This document shows, piece by piece, positions 52,628 to 60,146 of a stretch of 64,000 nucleotides of DNA. The stretch is from the IMG/VR virus record IMGVR_UViG_3300029267_004179, positions 1-64,000 of that record; one strand, 5' to 3'. The notes beneath the pieces were generated by a model that saw only the letters and a program-made list of their open reading frames with translations, made no database searches and was not told where the DNA came from. The DNA comes from a virus. Made by a program: the position numbers and the translations under genes. Position 1 is the stretch's first letter, and each line of letters starts with the position of its first letter.

Positions 52628-52900
52628 ATGGAACAACCAATGACAGATGCAGAATATGATGCTCAGTATGATGCAAACACTTTGGCGAGAGCAAAGAATA
52701 TCTTAAAGGATCAGAGTAGAAAAAGTGCCGCTGAAAAAGCAGCAAAAAGGATGGTAGAAAAAGAACAAAAAGAAGCTGATTCCTTAAGGGAGATTGCTGC
52801 CGGGAACGGCATTACACCTTCACAAAAAACTTCTTCGCCATTGACTGATGGTCTTCAAGGAGCAATGGATTCGGCTTATGGCGGGAAACGCTATCGGTAG
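52628..52900 (+). CDS. Small helical protein
   Basis: A 90-residue protein starting two bases after the previous stop, with GGAGG in front. Asp/Ala-rich N-terminus (AEYDAQYDANTLARAK), a helix, and a flexible Ser/Gly tail. Function unknown. Confidence 0.6.
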   Translation: MEQPMTDAEYDAQYDANTLARAKNILKDQSRKSAAEKAAKRMVEKEQKEADSLREIAAGNGITPSQKTSSPLTDGLQGAMDSAYGGKRYR

Positions 52901-52911
52901 GTGGGGTAGTT

Positions 52912-53037
52912 ATGCCATTCGAAAGTAAAAAACAAGAAAAATGGATGAGAATAAACACGCCCAAATTGTATAAAGCTTGGGTTCGGAAATATGGTCATTA
53001 TAAACCGAAGAAGAAGAAATCATCCAAAAAGAAATGA
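52912..53037 (+). CDS. 41-residue basic phage protein
   Basis: MPFESKKQEKWMRINTPKLY followed by a Lys-rich tail. The start resembles a very small phage protein type (F-x-SKKQ-x-KWM-x-x-N-x-P-x-L) seen near structural genes. Preceded by GTGGGG. Function unknown. Confidence 0.65.
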   Translation: MPFESKKQEKWMRINTPKLYKAWVRKYGHYKPKKKKSSKKK

Positions 53038-53052
53038 CTGAGGGGGGAGGTC

Positions 53053-53928
53053 ATGACAATAGATAATATTTTTCAGCCTATCGTAATTGCAGGTCATGAA
53101 GTTAACTATGATTTTTTGCAATTAACACCTATTACTCACAATGTAAAAGACTCCTTCACGTTCTCCTACGGCGGGTTTACTTGGGTTATATGCACTAATG
53201 TAGATCAAGGACCGAACGGTGGTGGTTTGACGGTTTTTAAAGAAGTAAATGGTATTTTGACTTTCCATGCAAATCTTTTTACCGGCAGATACAAAATGTG
53301 GGCTCCGAGAGTGGTCATTGAAGACGATGTGCTATACGTTTTGGTTACTGACACACAAGGGACCGGGAATGAGCCTGACTGGTACAACCACATGAGGGCT
53401 TTTAAGTTTCAGTATGCTATCTTCAGTCCTACCAATTGGTGTAGCAATCCGGGGAAAATTGTTGTAGGTGATGACTCCTTCGGGATTATAGATGTTGAAC
53501 TGTTCAAAATCGGGGAGTTCTACTACCTTTGCTATGTCATTATGGACTGGCACCAAGGGGAATGGTGGGACTTATGGTGTTCTTGTGCTAATAACTGGTC
53601 CGGCCCATTTACTTCTCCAAATAAGGTTAACTTTTCGGGAGCGACAGAACACGGAATAGAAGAAGCGCCTTGTTATAATAAAGATGATGGAATGTTTTAT
53701 TTTTCAGTCAACGACAGTGCTACCATTTCATCTTTAAGGAGAGGTTATTTAATAAGCAGCGGTATAAATGCAGACGGTTCACAAATCCTGAATTTGAGCG
53801 AGGATGATATGTTTAGGATGCAAGATGTCAGTGGTGGACTATGTACCCATCCTGATTTTTGGAAAGGAAAAATAAGAGCAACTGGAAAAGGTGTTCATGG
53901 ATATCACATAATGGAGCAAATCATCTGA
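53053..53928 (+). CDS. GH43-like five-bladed beta-propeller (glycan hydrolase or binder)
   Basis: A 291-residue protein after GGGGGGAGG. Blades follow the GH43/62 layout: first blade VKDSFTFSYGGFTWVICTN, second KMWAPRVVIEDDVLYVLVTD, third FGIIDVELFKIGEFYYLCYV, fourth GIEEAPCYNKDDGMFYFSV. Candidate catalytic residues are the Asp in the first blade, the Asp of IID, and the Glu of EEAP, the order seen in the family. No signal peptide. It could cut or bind host surface glycan as a tail-associated enzyme. Activity is not shown by sequence alone. Confidence 0.7.
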   Translation: MTIDNIFQPIVIAGHEVNYDFLQLTPITHNVKDSFTFSYGGFTWVICTNVDQGPNGGGLTVFKEVNGILTFHANLFTGRYKMWAPRVVIEDDVLYVLVTDTQGTGNEPDWYNHMRAFKFQYAIFSPTNWCSNPGKIVVGDDSFGIIDVELFKIGEFYYLCYVIMDWHQGEWWDLWCSCANNWSGPFTSPNKVNFSGATEHGIEEAPCYNKDDGMFYFSVNDSATISSLRRGYLISSGINADGSQILNLSEDDMFRMQDVSGGLCTHPDFWKGKIRATGKGVHGYHIMEQII

Positions 53929-53941
53929 TCGGAGCTGTAAA

Positions 53942-54298
53942 ATGCCTACCAAAAAAGACGATCCTTTCTTAAAGTTGGCTACCGCTGTTGAAAAATTAAC
54001 AGGTAATCATCTTTGTGCTGGCGATAACTGCCCCAACTTCATAGGAGTAAAAGCATCTCAAAAAACATTTCAAGTGATTGTAATTTCTTTGATGGGAGTA
54101 TTATGTATAATGGCAGGGGCAGTTATGCTTCAGCTTGCCGCATTTAAGGATGATTACAAAAATGATTATGCTAAGGTACAAGATGTTATAACAAGGGTAG
54201 GTGTGGTAGAAAAAGACATAGAAACGCTTGAGATAAAAACAGACAATATCAATGCTCGTGTCTATAACCTTCAAATAAAAAATGCAAGGACTCCATAA
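53942..54298 (+). CDS. Single-pass membrane protein with coiled coil
   Basis: A 118-residue protein. One membrane segment (VIVISLMGVLCIMAGAVML, about 45-65) separates an N-terminal part carrying CAGDNCP from a C-terminal coiled coil (YAKVQDVITRVGVVEKDIE). The layout suits a holin-partner or spanin-like protein. It stands directly before the PAS gene. Function unknown. Confidence 0.65.
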   Translation: MPTKKDDPFLKLATAVEKLTGNHLCAGDNCPNFIGVKASQKTFQVIVISLMGVLCIMAGAVMLQLAAFKDDYKNDYAKVQDVITRVGVVEKDIETLEIKTDNINARVYNLQIKNARTP

Positions 54299-54299
54299 A

Positions 54300-55334
54300 A
54301 TGTCATTCTTATCGAATCTTATTTCAGGTATCACCGGCAAGAAGCTTGAAGAATCGGAACGACTTGTGGATGAAGCAAAATTAAGGATTCAATCGGCTTC
54401 TCAGGAATTACTTGAAGCAGCTTCAGAAGCAAAAGAACAAAGAGACCAGCTTGCTTTAAGTGAAAAAAAGTATAGGAATTTATTTCACAATTCACCGGTA
54501 GGTATGTTCAGGTTAAGTAACGATGGAACAAAATTCCTTGAAGTCAACAATAGGTCTGTTGAAATTCTTGGCTATGATAGTGTTGAAGACTTGATGAATG
54601 TTCATCCGATTACTATTTGTGCGTCCGCTGACGTTTTTCATCGCATCCAATCAATACTTGATAACAAAGGAAGGGTTATCAAATATATCTTTTGTGGTCG
54701 GAAAAAGAATGGAGAAATTGTCACATTGGAATCATCCATGAAGGTCTACCCACACGAAGATTACACTGAAGGGACTGTGATTGATGTCACTGAAAGGGTG
54801 AGAATAGCAAAGCTGAAGCAATATGCCTATGAACTTGCCAATCAAATGGTTGATCTTGCGTGGTATAAGGATAGTAATTTGAAGTTTTTGTTTATTAATG
54901 CTTCCGGTTTAAAAGTCCTTTTCGGCCCGGATATGAAGCTTTCTGATGTAGAAGGATTAAGCGATATAGATGTTGTCAGAAAACATTACAAGGGAAATTA
55001 TGATTCAAATCTTGTCGGAGAAGTCTGTCAAGCTACCGATAAGAAAACTATCGAAGCACGGAAACCATCCCGATTTATTGAAATTGCTAAAAATTTGGCA
55101 GGAGTAGAAGTCTGGCTTGATGTTTTTAAGGTGCCTTGTTTTGCTACTGATGGAAAATTTGTATCAATAGTTGGAAATGCAAGGCTTATACATGAGAATA
55201 TGCGGAGTGAATGTTCTTCTTTTTTAAAAGAGAAGATGGAAGAAGGCAAGGTTGATTTGGTTGCTGGGAAATTTTATCACCTAAAAGAATTTGAATATGC
55301 CGAACTAAGGGAAAGCATAATCGATAAATCTTGA
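54300..55334 (+). CDS. Double PAS-domain protein
   Basis: A 344-residue protein; ATG 54300 follows AAGGACTCC and is preferred over an in-frame ATG at 54282 inside the previous gene. Residues 1-55 are an amphipathic helix/coiled coil (LVDEAKLRIQSASQELLEAA). PAS 1, about 57-170: SEKKYRNLFHNSPVGMFRLS, FLEVNNRSVEILGYDSVEDL, KNGEIVTLESS, closing TEGTVIDVTERV. PAS 2, about 178-298: ANQMVDLAWYKDSNLKFLFI and SRFIEIAKNL to SIVGNARLI. There is no histidine kinase, GGDEF or other output domain. PAS domains sense ligands, redox or light, or mediate dimerisation. Confidence 0.85.
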   Translation: MSFLSNLISGITGKKLEESERLVDEAKLRIQSASQELLEAASEAKEQRDQLALSEKKYRNLFHNSPVGMFRLSNDGTKFLEVNNRSVEILGYDSVEDLMNVHPITICASADVFHRIQSILDNKGRVIKYIFCGRKKNGEIVTLESSMKVYPHEDYTEGTVIDVTERVRIAKLKQYAYELANQMVDLAWYKDSNLKFLFINASGLKVLFGPDMKLSDVEGLSDIDVVRKHYKGNYDSNLVGEVCQATDKKTIEARKPSRFIEIAKNLAGVEVWLDVFKVPCFATDGKFVSIVGNARLIHENMRSECSSFLKEKMEEGKVDLVAGKFYHLKEFEYAELRESIIDKS

Positions 55335-55346
55335 AAAGAATCATCA

Positions 55347-55422
55347 TCATTTAAGATTCTATCAGCATAAAATAAAAAACTAATATAAGGGTATAGGGTA
55401 AAAATTTTATAGGCCTTAAAAA
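55347..55422 (+). promoter_or_regulatory. Recurrent intergenic element, copy D
   Basis: TCATTTAAGATTCTA start as in copies A and B, core ACTAATATAAGGGTATAGGG as in copy C, then TAAAAATTTTATAGGCC and TTAAAAAGG. It ends 16 bases before the endolysin ATG, dividing the PAS gene from the endolysin/holin pair. Confidence 0.8.
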
Positions 55423-55438
55423 GGAAATAAGGAAGCCG

Positions 55439-55867
55439 ATGGGAATCTTATTTAAACATTTTTCAGAAGTTCCTGAACGATTATGGAAATGGGATAATTT
55501 CAAACCGAATGAGTATTATCTTTTTTGCCCGTGTTGCGGGGAGTTCTACCTTGATTTTGAAAGTATGGATCGACTTCAAGCTGCAAGGGATAATATCGGT
55601 AGTCCTATTCGAATTAACAGTGGGCATCGATGTCCTATTCATAATGCAAGGGTAGGTGGCGCTCCATTATCTCAGCACAAAAAAATTGCTTTTGATATTT
55701 CTGTTTTTAATAGCGACAAAAAGAAAGTCCTTGAAGGATTAAAAAAAGCAGGTTTTACCACATACGGGTTCTATAAAACTTTTGTTCATACTGATATTCG
55801 TAAGGGTAGAATGTGGTATGGAAAAGGAGGTAAAGAGGCATGGATGGGATTAATTGGGCAGACGTGA
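55439..55867 (+). CDS. M15-family peptidoglycan peptidase (endolysin)
   Basis: A 142-residue protein. Peptidase M15 (D-Ala-D-Ala carboxypeptidase-like) features: FCPCCGEFYLDF, INSGHRCPIHNARVGG, the zinc motif SQHKKIAFDI (H80, D86) and FVHTDIR (H117, D119). Compared with the usual S-x-H-x-x-G-x-A-x-D, the Gly is Ile here. Would cut peptide cross-links in murein. No signal peptide, so release would need the holin that overlaps it. Confidence 0.85.
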   Translation: MGILFKHFSEVPERLWKWDNFKPNEYYLFCPCCGEFYLDFESMDRLQAARDNIGSPIRINSGHRCPIHNARVGGAPLSQHKKIAFDISVFNSDKKKVLEGLKKAGFTTYGFYKTFVHTDIRKGRMWYGKGGKEAWMGLIGQT

Positions 55868-56370
55868 TAGGGGTAGGGGCATCTGCTGCCACCGGCGGCA
55901 TTTTTGGACTCGTTGGTAGTCTTGTCGGCGCTGTTGGCAAATATTTCCAAAAGAAACAGGAACAGTCGTTTCTTCGGGAAAAATGGGATTATGAAACAAA
56001 GCTTCTTGAATTGAACATGAAAAAAGGAATACAAGAGTTTGATCATGAAATGGCATTAACCGCTCAACAAGGATCATGGTCGGGGCTTGAAGCATCGTAT
56101 AAGCATGATGCATCTATAGGGCCAGTTCACAAGTGGGTAAATGATATAGTAAAGTTGTTTAGGCCGGTCTTAACTATCGCACTTTGGATTTTATGCGGAA
56201 TAATCTTTTGGTGGTTTGGGCAGAAGGAGTTTTCTGAAACCCTTTCATCAGAAGATATTTTTATTTTAAAAAGATATATGATCCATACCACCTTCTTTGC
56301 TGCTGGTTCTGCTGCAATGTGGTGGTTCGGAGAACGGTCTTTAACTCCACCTGATATGAAACACAAATAG
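55840..56370 (+). CDS. GTA-type 3TM holin
   Basis: A 176-residue protein overlapping the endolysin by 28 bases. An N-terminal hydrophobic segment (VIGVGASAATGGIFGLVGSL), a charged middle helix, then two membrane spans (LTIALWILCGIIFWWFG; HTTFFAAGSAAMWWFG) and the ending MWWFGERSLTPPDMKHK. The closing WWFGxRS pattern is typical of the 3TM holin family described in gene-transfer-agent release. It would permit endolysin exit. Confidence 0.8.
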   Translation: MDGINWADVIGVGASAATGGIFGLVGSLVGAVGKYFQKKQEQSFLREKWDYETKLLELNMKKGIQEFDHEMALTAQQGSWSGLEASYKHDASIGPVHKWVNDIVKLFRPVLTIALWILCGIIFWWFGQKEFSETLSSEDIFILKRYMIHTTFFAAGSAAMWWFGERSLTPPDMKHK

Positions 56371-56378
56371 GTGATGCT

Positions 56379-56705
56379 ATGTTTAAAAAATACAAAGAAT
56401 GGTCGATAGTAAAGAAGATTACCGCTATCTGTGGGTTGATAACTGCCTTGGCAGGGGTCGTGACTCTTCTTTTTACTATCGATCATCGATTTGCTAAGAG
56501 TAGTGAGCTGAAGAAAGTCAAAACAAGGCTTGAGCATAAGATTGAAAGTGATCATTATCAGTGGTTGGAGCAAAGATCATATACTTTAAAGGATAGATAT
56601 ATTAATAAGCCTATGCCGCAGTCTGTGAAAGAAGAAATACGGAAAATTGAAGATGATTTGAAGTGGTTAAGGGAGAAGATTAAAAGCCTGATGAAAGATG
56701 ATTAA
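56379..56705 (+). CDS. Spanin-like single-pass protein
   Basis: A 108-residue protein after GTGATG. One N-terminal membrane segment (ICGLITALAGVVTLLFTI, about 17-34) and a long periplasm-facing coiled coil (SSELKKVKTRLEHKIESD). This is the layout of an i-spanin, but no embedded lipoprotein partner is seen. Its stop codon faces that of the minus-strand gene ending at 56702. Confidence 0.6.
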   Translation: MFKKYKEWSIVKKITAICGLITALAGVVTLLFTIDHRFAKSSELKKVKTRLEHKIESDHYQWLEQRSYTLKDRYINKPMPQSVKEEIRKIEDDLKWLREKIKSLMKDD

Positions 56706-56709
56706 TCAT
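56698..56709. terminator. Palindrome at convergent gene ends
   Basis: ATGATTAATCAT, a perfect 12-bp palindrome, contains the stop codons of both converging genes. No stable GC stem, so it is a marginal terminator at best. Confidence 0.35.
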
Positions 56710-56926
56710 TGTGAACAAAACACAGATCACCTATATGATCTTCCCATAATTGAACGTGTGCTTGTACTTCAGGATCATCTTCCAGCCCTTTTTCTTTGAT
56801 GATATCTTTTAATTCTTGAACTATTTCTTCTGTGACAAGTAGTCCTTTTATTATCTTGGATGTTTTCTCTGAATAACTTTTTCTATTTTTGAGCGGGTTT
56901 GGGAAAAAAGCAATAGTAGCACCCAT
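56702..56926 (-). CDS. Small acidic hypothetical protein
   Basis: A 74-residue protein, the last gene of the leftward unit. Start MGATIAFFPNPLKNRKS, acidic helix (EEIVQELKDIIKEKGLED) and an aromatic end. Function unknown. Confidence 0.6.
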   Translation of the reverse strand: MGATIAFFPNPLKNRKSYSEKTSKIIKGLLVTEEIVQELKDIIKEKGLEDDPEVQAHVQLWEDHIGDLCFVHND

Positions 56927-56927
56927 T

Positions 56928-57173
56928 TCACTTTCCTTTCTTCTTTTTTGGCGTCTTGGCCTGAAAGATTCTTGATCTTGCTTCTACAAGTTTTTCTATA
57001 ACAACATCAACTTCTTCTTTTTTAAAAATCATCGAGTCCCAAATTGTAGTGCCTGGGTGTTTAATTTTTAGCAGAATCCTTTTGACATCATCTCCTCCTC
57101 TTGGGATATATTTAGACGCTTCTACTATGAGTTTGTCTCTTTTTAACTTTTTTTTCTTTCTTATTCTTTCCAT
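56928..57173 (-). CDS. Small basic hypothetical protein
   Basis: An 81-residue Lys/Arg-rich protein (MERIRKKKKLKRDKLIVEA), with KKKKGK at the end and a helix KKEEVDVVIEKLVEA. Might bind nucleic acid. Function unknown. Confidence 0.6.
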   Translation of the reverse strand: MERIRKKKKLKRDKLIVEASKYIPRGGDDVKRILLKIKHPGTTIWDSMIFKKEEVDVVIEKLVEARSRIFQAKTPKKKKGK

Positions 57174-57189
57174 AAAGTTTCCTTTTTTG

Positions 57190-57600
57190 TCAAATTACCC
57201 ATTCACTTGGCCTTCTGATTTTAAAGTCGCCATAGAAGTCTCTGCTTGAAGGATTATCTTCAGAAGAAAAACCTTCTTCACCTTCTATACCTACCTCATA
57301 TTTTTCATCCAATTCTTTGTTGGTAAATTGCTTAAAGAATGAATTAAGGATACGGAAGAGCTTTTCATAGACAATAATCTTGTTTGCTACTTCTTTCATA
57401 ATTTCATCGAAATGGGTGCAATACTCAGGAGAGATTACTGGGGTGTCATTAGATTTAAATCTAATGGCTTCATTTGTCCCATCTGTTAAATATTCTATGC
57501 GAAATAAACCATCATCTATATAGTCAAAAGTAAAGTCTTCATATTTATCATGTATGAAGTCGAATAGATCACATTGAAGCATTACAAGTTTTGTTTCCAT
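57190..57600 (-). CDS. Hypothetical protein
   Basis: A 136-residue acidic protein; AGGAGGAA before ATG at 57600 selects this start over an in-frame codon at 57651. Features: METKLVMLQCDLFDF, a beta pair (FRIEYLTDGTNEAIRF), a helix (HFDEIMKEVANKIIVYEKL). Function unknown. Confidence 0.65.
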   Translation of the reverse strand: METKLVMLQCDLFDFIHDKYEDFTFDYIDDGLFRIEYLTDGTNEAIRFKSNDTPVISPEYCTHFDEIMKEVANKIIVYEKLFRILNSFFKQFTNKELDEKYEVGIEGEEGFSSEDNPSSRDFYGDFKIRRPSEWVI

Positions 57601-57610
57601 TATATTCCTC

Positions 57611-57838
57611 CTATTGTATTGTGACTTCTTCAACTGAAAAGAAATCACCAAGATGGGTTTTTACATTTTCAATTAGAAGCCTTGAGTCTTCTTTGTCTTT
57701 TCCTTCCGGCATATTATCTGTTACTTCTATCATTTGGTTGATGAAAGTTTCATCAATTATCTCTTCTCCAGGTTCCCCGAATTTAAACCCAAGAGGATTT
57801 GGTCGGAATTTAAAAAGTAGTTTTTTCATAATTATCAC
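57611..57838 (-). CDS. Hypothetical acidic protein
   Basis: A 75-residue protein from GTG at 57838 (or ATG at 57829); neither has a strong ribosome site. Acidic, alpha/beta (FKFGEPGEEIIDETFINQM, VKTHLGDFFSVEEVTIQ). Function unknown. Confidence 0.55.
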   Translation of the reverse strand: MIIMKKLLFKFRPNPLGFKFGEPGEEIIDETFINQMIEVTDNMPEGKDKEDSRLLIENVKTHLGDFFSVEEVTIQ

Positions 57839-57866
57839 TTGTGCTATAGTGTGTGTATAGTTCTTT

Positions 57867-58229
57867 TTATATCTTCAAGTTTTTGTTTTTGTCCTGAATT
57901 CTTTTCCGTCTTGCTCGTTCTTTTTCAGCATCCTCTTTTAGACTTTTTAACTCAAGACAAATAGCCTTAACATTCCCGGCAGTTTCTAAGATAATTGTGT
58001 TATCATATACTACTTTAAGTTCGAATATGTTGGGCTTTATACTATAAACCCCTATATAGCTGTTAGTATCAGATATGATTTGGTTTCCTCTTGTTTCGGG
58101 GTTCATTCTAAGTCTAATTATTTCTTTTTTATACCTATTTATCTGACGGTTGATTGTTTGTTTGTTTTCTTCCAAACTTATCCGTAGTCTTGCATCTTCT
58201 TTTGAAAGGTCAAACTTTTCATTTGGCAT
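57867..58229 (-). CDS. Hypothetical coiled-coil protein
   Basis: A 120-residue protein after AAAGGAG. N- and C-terminal charged helices (NKQTINRQINRYKKEIIRL; SLKEDAEKERARRKRIQDK) flank a beta hairpin (YIGVYSIKPNIFELKVVYD). Function unknown. Confidence 0.65.
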   Translation of the reverse strand: MPNEKFDLSKEDARLRISLEENKQTINRQINRYKKEIIRLRMNPETRGNQIISDTNSYIGVYSIKPNIFELKVVYDNTIILETAGNVKAICLELKSLKEDAEKERARRKRIQDKNKNLKI

Positions 58230-58277
58230 TTTAGAACTCCTTTTGTTGAAGCCATTAATCGAACAACTATATCTAAT

Positions 58278-58469
58278 TTATTCATAAACCTTGCGGCAAT
58301 GTCTGTCTTTCCAAGGTTGTTGGGTTTTTGCGTATCTATAGCATTTATCTCCATAAACACCCTTTGCTCCATAGTGGGCGAAACCACATAGTGGACAGCT
58401 ACTATAATCACCTATATTAAAAATCCATTCACAGGAAGCACAAACCCTTAATTTTGCGTGTTGACCCAT
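58278..58469 (-). CDS. Small zinc-ribbon protein
   Basis: A 63-residue protein with CASCEW at 10-13 and CPLCGF at 25-28, a compact ribbon, followed by a Tyr/Lys-rich tail with two more Cys. Function unknown. Confidence 0.65.
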   Translation of the reverse strand: MGQHAKLRVCASCEWIFNIGDYSSCPLCGFAHYGAKGVYGDKCYRYAKTQQPWKDRHCRKVYE

Positions 58470-58472
58470 AGT

Positions 58473-58871
58473 CTAATCCATTGGCGTCATATACCCTTCG
58501 GTAATTTGATATAATTCACATCTGAACACAGTACAGCTACTTGTATTTCTTTTTTCGCAATTGGAACAGAAGATATAGCAGTGTTCAAGTTTTTCTTTCA
58601 GCTCATCACATTCATTTTCACAGGTATCATATTTTTCTTTTAGTTCATTGACTTCTTTTTCATATTCGAGTTTTTCACTTCCAATGATCTCAATAATCCC
58701 TATTAGATCATCAGTTATTGATCTAATAGCATAGGTGTTAATCACAATCTCCTGCAACCGGTTAAAGTTTTCTTTTCTGATTACAGGAACACATTTTAAT
58801 TCTGTAGCCATTTTGATTATTTTTTCTTCTGCTTCTTTTATGGTTTTTAATATTTCAGATGTTTTTATCAT
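58473..58871 (-). CDS. Coiled-coil protein with Cys-rich tail
   Basis: A 132-residue protein after GGAGG. Long helix (ILKTIKEAEEKIIKMATEL, KLEYEKEVNELKEKYDT) then a Cys cluster (CENEC, CYIFCSNCEKRNTSSC, RCELY) that probably binds zinc. Its ATG overlaps the previous stop by ATGA. Confidence 0.65.
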   Translation of the reverse strand: MIKTSEILKTIKEAEEKIIKMATELKCVPVIRKENFNRLQEIVINTYAIRSITDDLIGIIEIIGSEKLEYEKEVNELKEKYDTCENECDELKEKLEHCYIFCSNCEKRNTSSCTVFRCELYQITEGYMTPMD

Positions 58872-59167
58872 TTAATCCTCCAGCATCTTATTCCCAAATG
58901 CCCATTTTCAACCACCTTTCGGCAGGTGAAATCCATATGCTTTTCAATTCTGCATTTCTTTGCTTTCTTCCGGCGAATAACACTCTGTTTAATGTTCATA
59001 ATGGTGAAACATTGATCACGATATGTTTTTGTCTTGATAAAGAAAGATTCACCGATGCTCATTTTATGGAAAGGGTATTTATTGAATGGCCTTGGTTTAT
59101 TCTTTGGTCCTCTTTTGATTTTTGGTAATGGTATTCCAGATTCAACAGTAGGCATATGGATAGTCAT
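58868..59167 (-). CDS. Conserved-type small phage protein
   Basis: A 99-residue protein after GGGGGAT. The layout GIPLPKIKRG, then KYPFHKMSIGESFFIKT and a closing CRKVVENGHLGIRCWRIK is that of a small basic protein common in tailed phages (a Y-P-F-x-x-M-x-x-G-x-S-F pattern), of unknown role. ATGA overlaps on both sides. Confidence 0.7.
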   Translation of the reverse strand: MTIHMPTVESGIPLPKIKRGPKNKPRPFNKYPFHKMSIGESFFIKTKTYRDQCFTIMNIKQSVIRRKKAKKCRIEKHMDFTCRKVVENGHLGIRCWRIK

Positions 59168-59496
59168 ATATCCCCCATCTTTCCTTTTGCTTCTTCGTCA
59201 AGAAAAATCTTTTCACCCTTTGAAATGATGGTGAAAGACAGATCAGGATTCCCGTAAAGAATATAGTGTGCAAGGGTTTTATACTTGTCTTCCCGGTCAG
59301 CAAAGAAGGATTCAACCTTATGATCATCCCATGATGCAGGGATAACTATCGGGATATTTAAGCTAATTTCCATTTTGGCATATCTTTTAATTAAAATACA
59401 TTGATCGCTATGTACTTCGCCTACCCTTGACAAACATCCACGGCATATACAATCAACATCCCCTACGGCTTTTTCAGTTACGATATAATCCGACAT
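59164..59496 (-). CDS. Hypothetical protein with N-terminal Cys motif
   Basis: A 110-residue protein after AAGGAGT. DCICRGCLSR (about 15-24) and HSDQC suggest a small zinc knuckle before an alpha/beta domain (SLNIPIVIPASWDDHK, LSFTIISKGEKIFLDEEA). Function unknown. Confidence 0.65.
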   Translation of the reverse strand: MSDYIVTEKAVGDVDCICRGCLSRVGEVHSDQCILIKRYAKMEISLNIPIVIPASWDDHKVESFFADREDKYKTLAHYILYGNPDLSFTIISKGEKIFLDEEAKGKMGDI

Positions 59497-59524
59497 CTTA
59501 ACTACTCCTTACAAAGTCTGATTT

Positions 59525-59832
59525 TTACCAATTCTTCGGCATGACCATAGATGTGGAGCCCTTTACTTGCTGTGATGATGGGCCGGAAGCAACTACAATT
59601 TCATCAACCCTTTTTTCAAGATTCCCTAAACTGAAGATATATGGAACATATTCAACACACAGTTCACACCGGTAAAAGGTTTCTTCATCATTGTTGACAA
59701 GTAGTCCTTTATCGAATAATTTGCAAATATTGTTACTACGATCAATAGGGCAATCACCACATTCTTTTTCTTTTTGTTTGTAGGTATCTGCCGGTTGAAC
59801 TTTATGTATTTTTTAGAGTCATCGGTTATCAT
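59525..59832 (-). pseudogene. Zinc-type gene split by a frameshift
   Basis: ATG at 59832, after AGGAGAAAAG, starts MITDDSKK and then shifts frame at a run of six A (about 59813-59818). One extra A, or a -1 slip, joins it to IHKVQPADTYKQKEKECGDC and then a Cys-pair protein (CPIDRSNNIC, RCELCVEY) that ends at 59525, about 100 residues in all. The unshifted reading continues instead into a hydrophobic frame ending at 59626. The heptamer is not classical, so a missing base (real or from sequencing) is likelier than programmed slippage. Confidence 0.55.
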
Positions 59833-60010
59833 TACTTTTCTCCTGAGAAACATGTGATCCACATAATGGGCATTTTGGAAGTCCTTTATTTTCACAATCT
59901 TCTATGTCACAATCTTCTATATATCCTTGCCAAGAGCAGCTTTCATTACAGCATATACACCGAATACCAGGTAGGTGGTTATTAACAAAAGTTTTACTTT
60001 CTATTTTCAT
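59819..60010 (-). CDS. Small Cys-rich protein
   Basis: A 63-residue protein after AAGGAAC. CICCNESC, two later Cys in DCDIEDCENKG and CPLCGSH make up to two zinc sites. It overlaps the downstream frameshifted gene by 14 bases. Function unknown. Confidence 0.6.
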   Translation of the reverse strand: MKIESKTFVNNHLPGIRCICCNESCSWQGYIEDCDIEDCENKGLPKCPLCGSHVSQEKSNDNR

Positions 60011-60146
60011 CAATCAAGTTCCTTAGTTTTTTCAACTCCATTTTAATCAGTACCCAGTCTTTCATTGGAGATTCGTTGGTTCAGAATGCTTCTGAAAATA
60101 GCTTGTCGAGTCTCTGTTCATATTTTGGCAAGGGCTTAATTTTCAT
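59994..60146 (-). pseudogene. Small gene interrupted by TGA
   Basis: After GGAG, ATG at 60146 opens MKIKPLPKYEQRLDKLFSEA-F, then TGA at 60084-60082, then the same frame goes on TNESPMKDWVLIKMELKKLR to a TAA inside the next gene. Read through, it is 50 residues of consistent helical composition. A CGA to TGA change (Arg to stop) would explain it. Confidence 0.45.

Noticed and set aside
58178-58411. 77-codon minus-strand frame overlapping the zinc-ribbon gene at 58278
   Set aside because: Overlaps two better frames by large amounts; the CASC...CPLC frame and the 57867 gene explain the DNA.
58859-59128. 89-codon plus-strand frame
   Set aside because: Lies opposite the conserved-type 58868 gene, whose overlaps with both neighbours support the minus strand.
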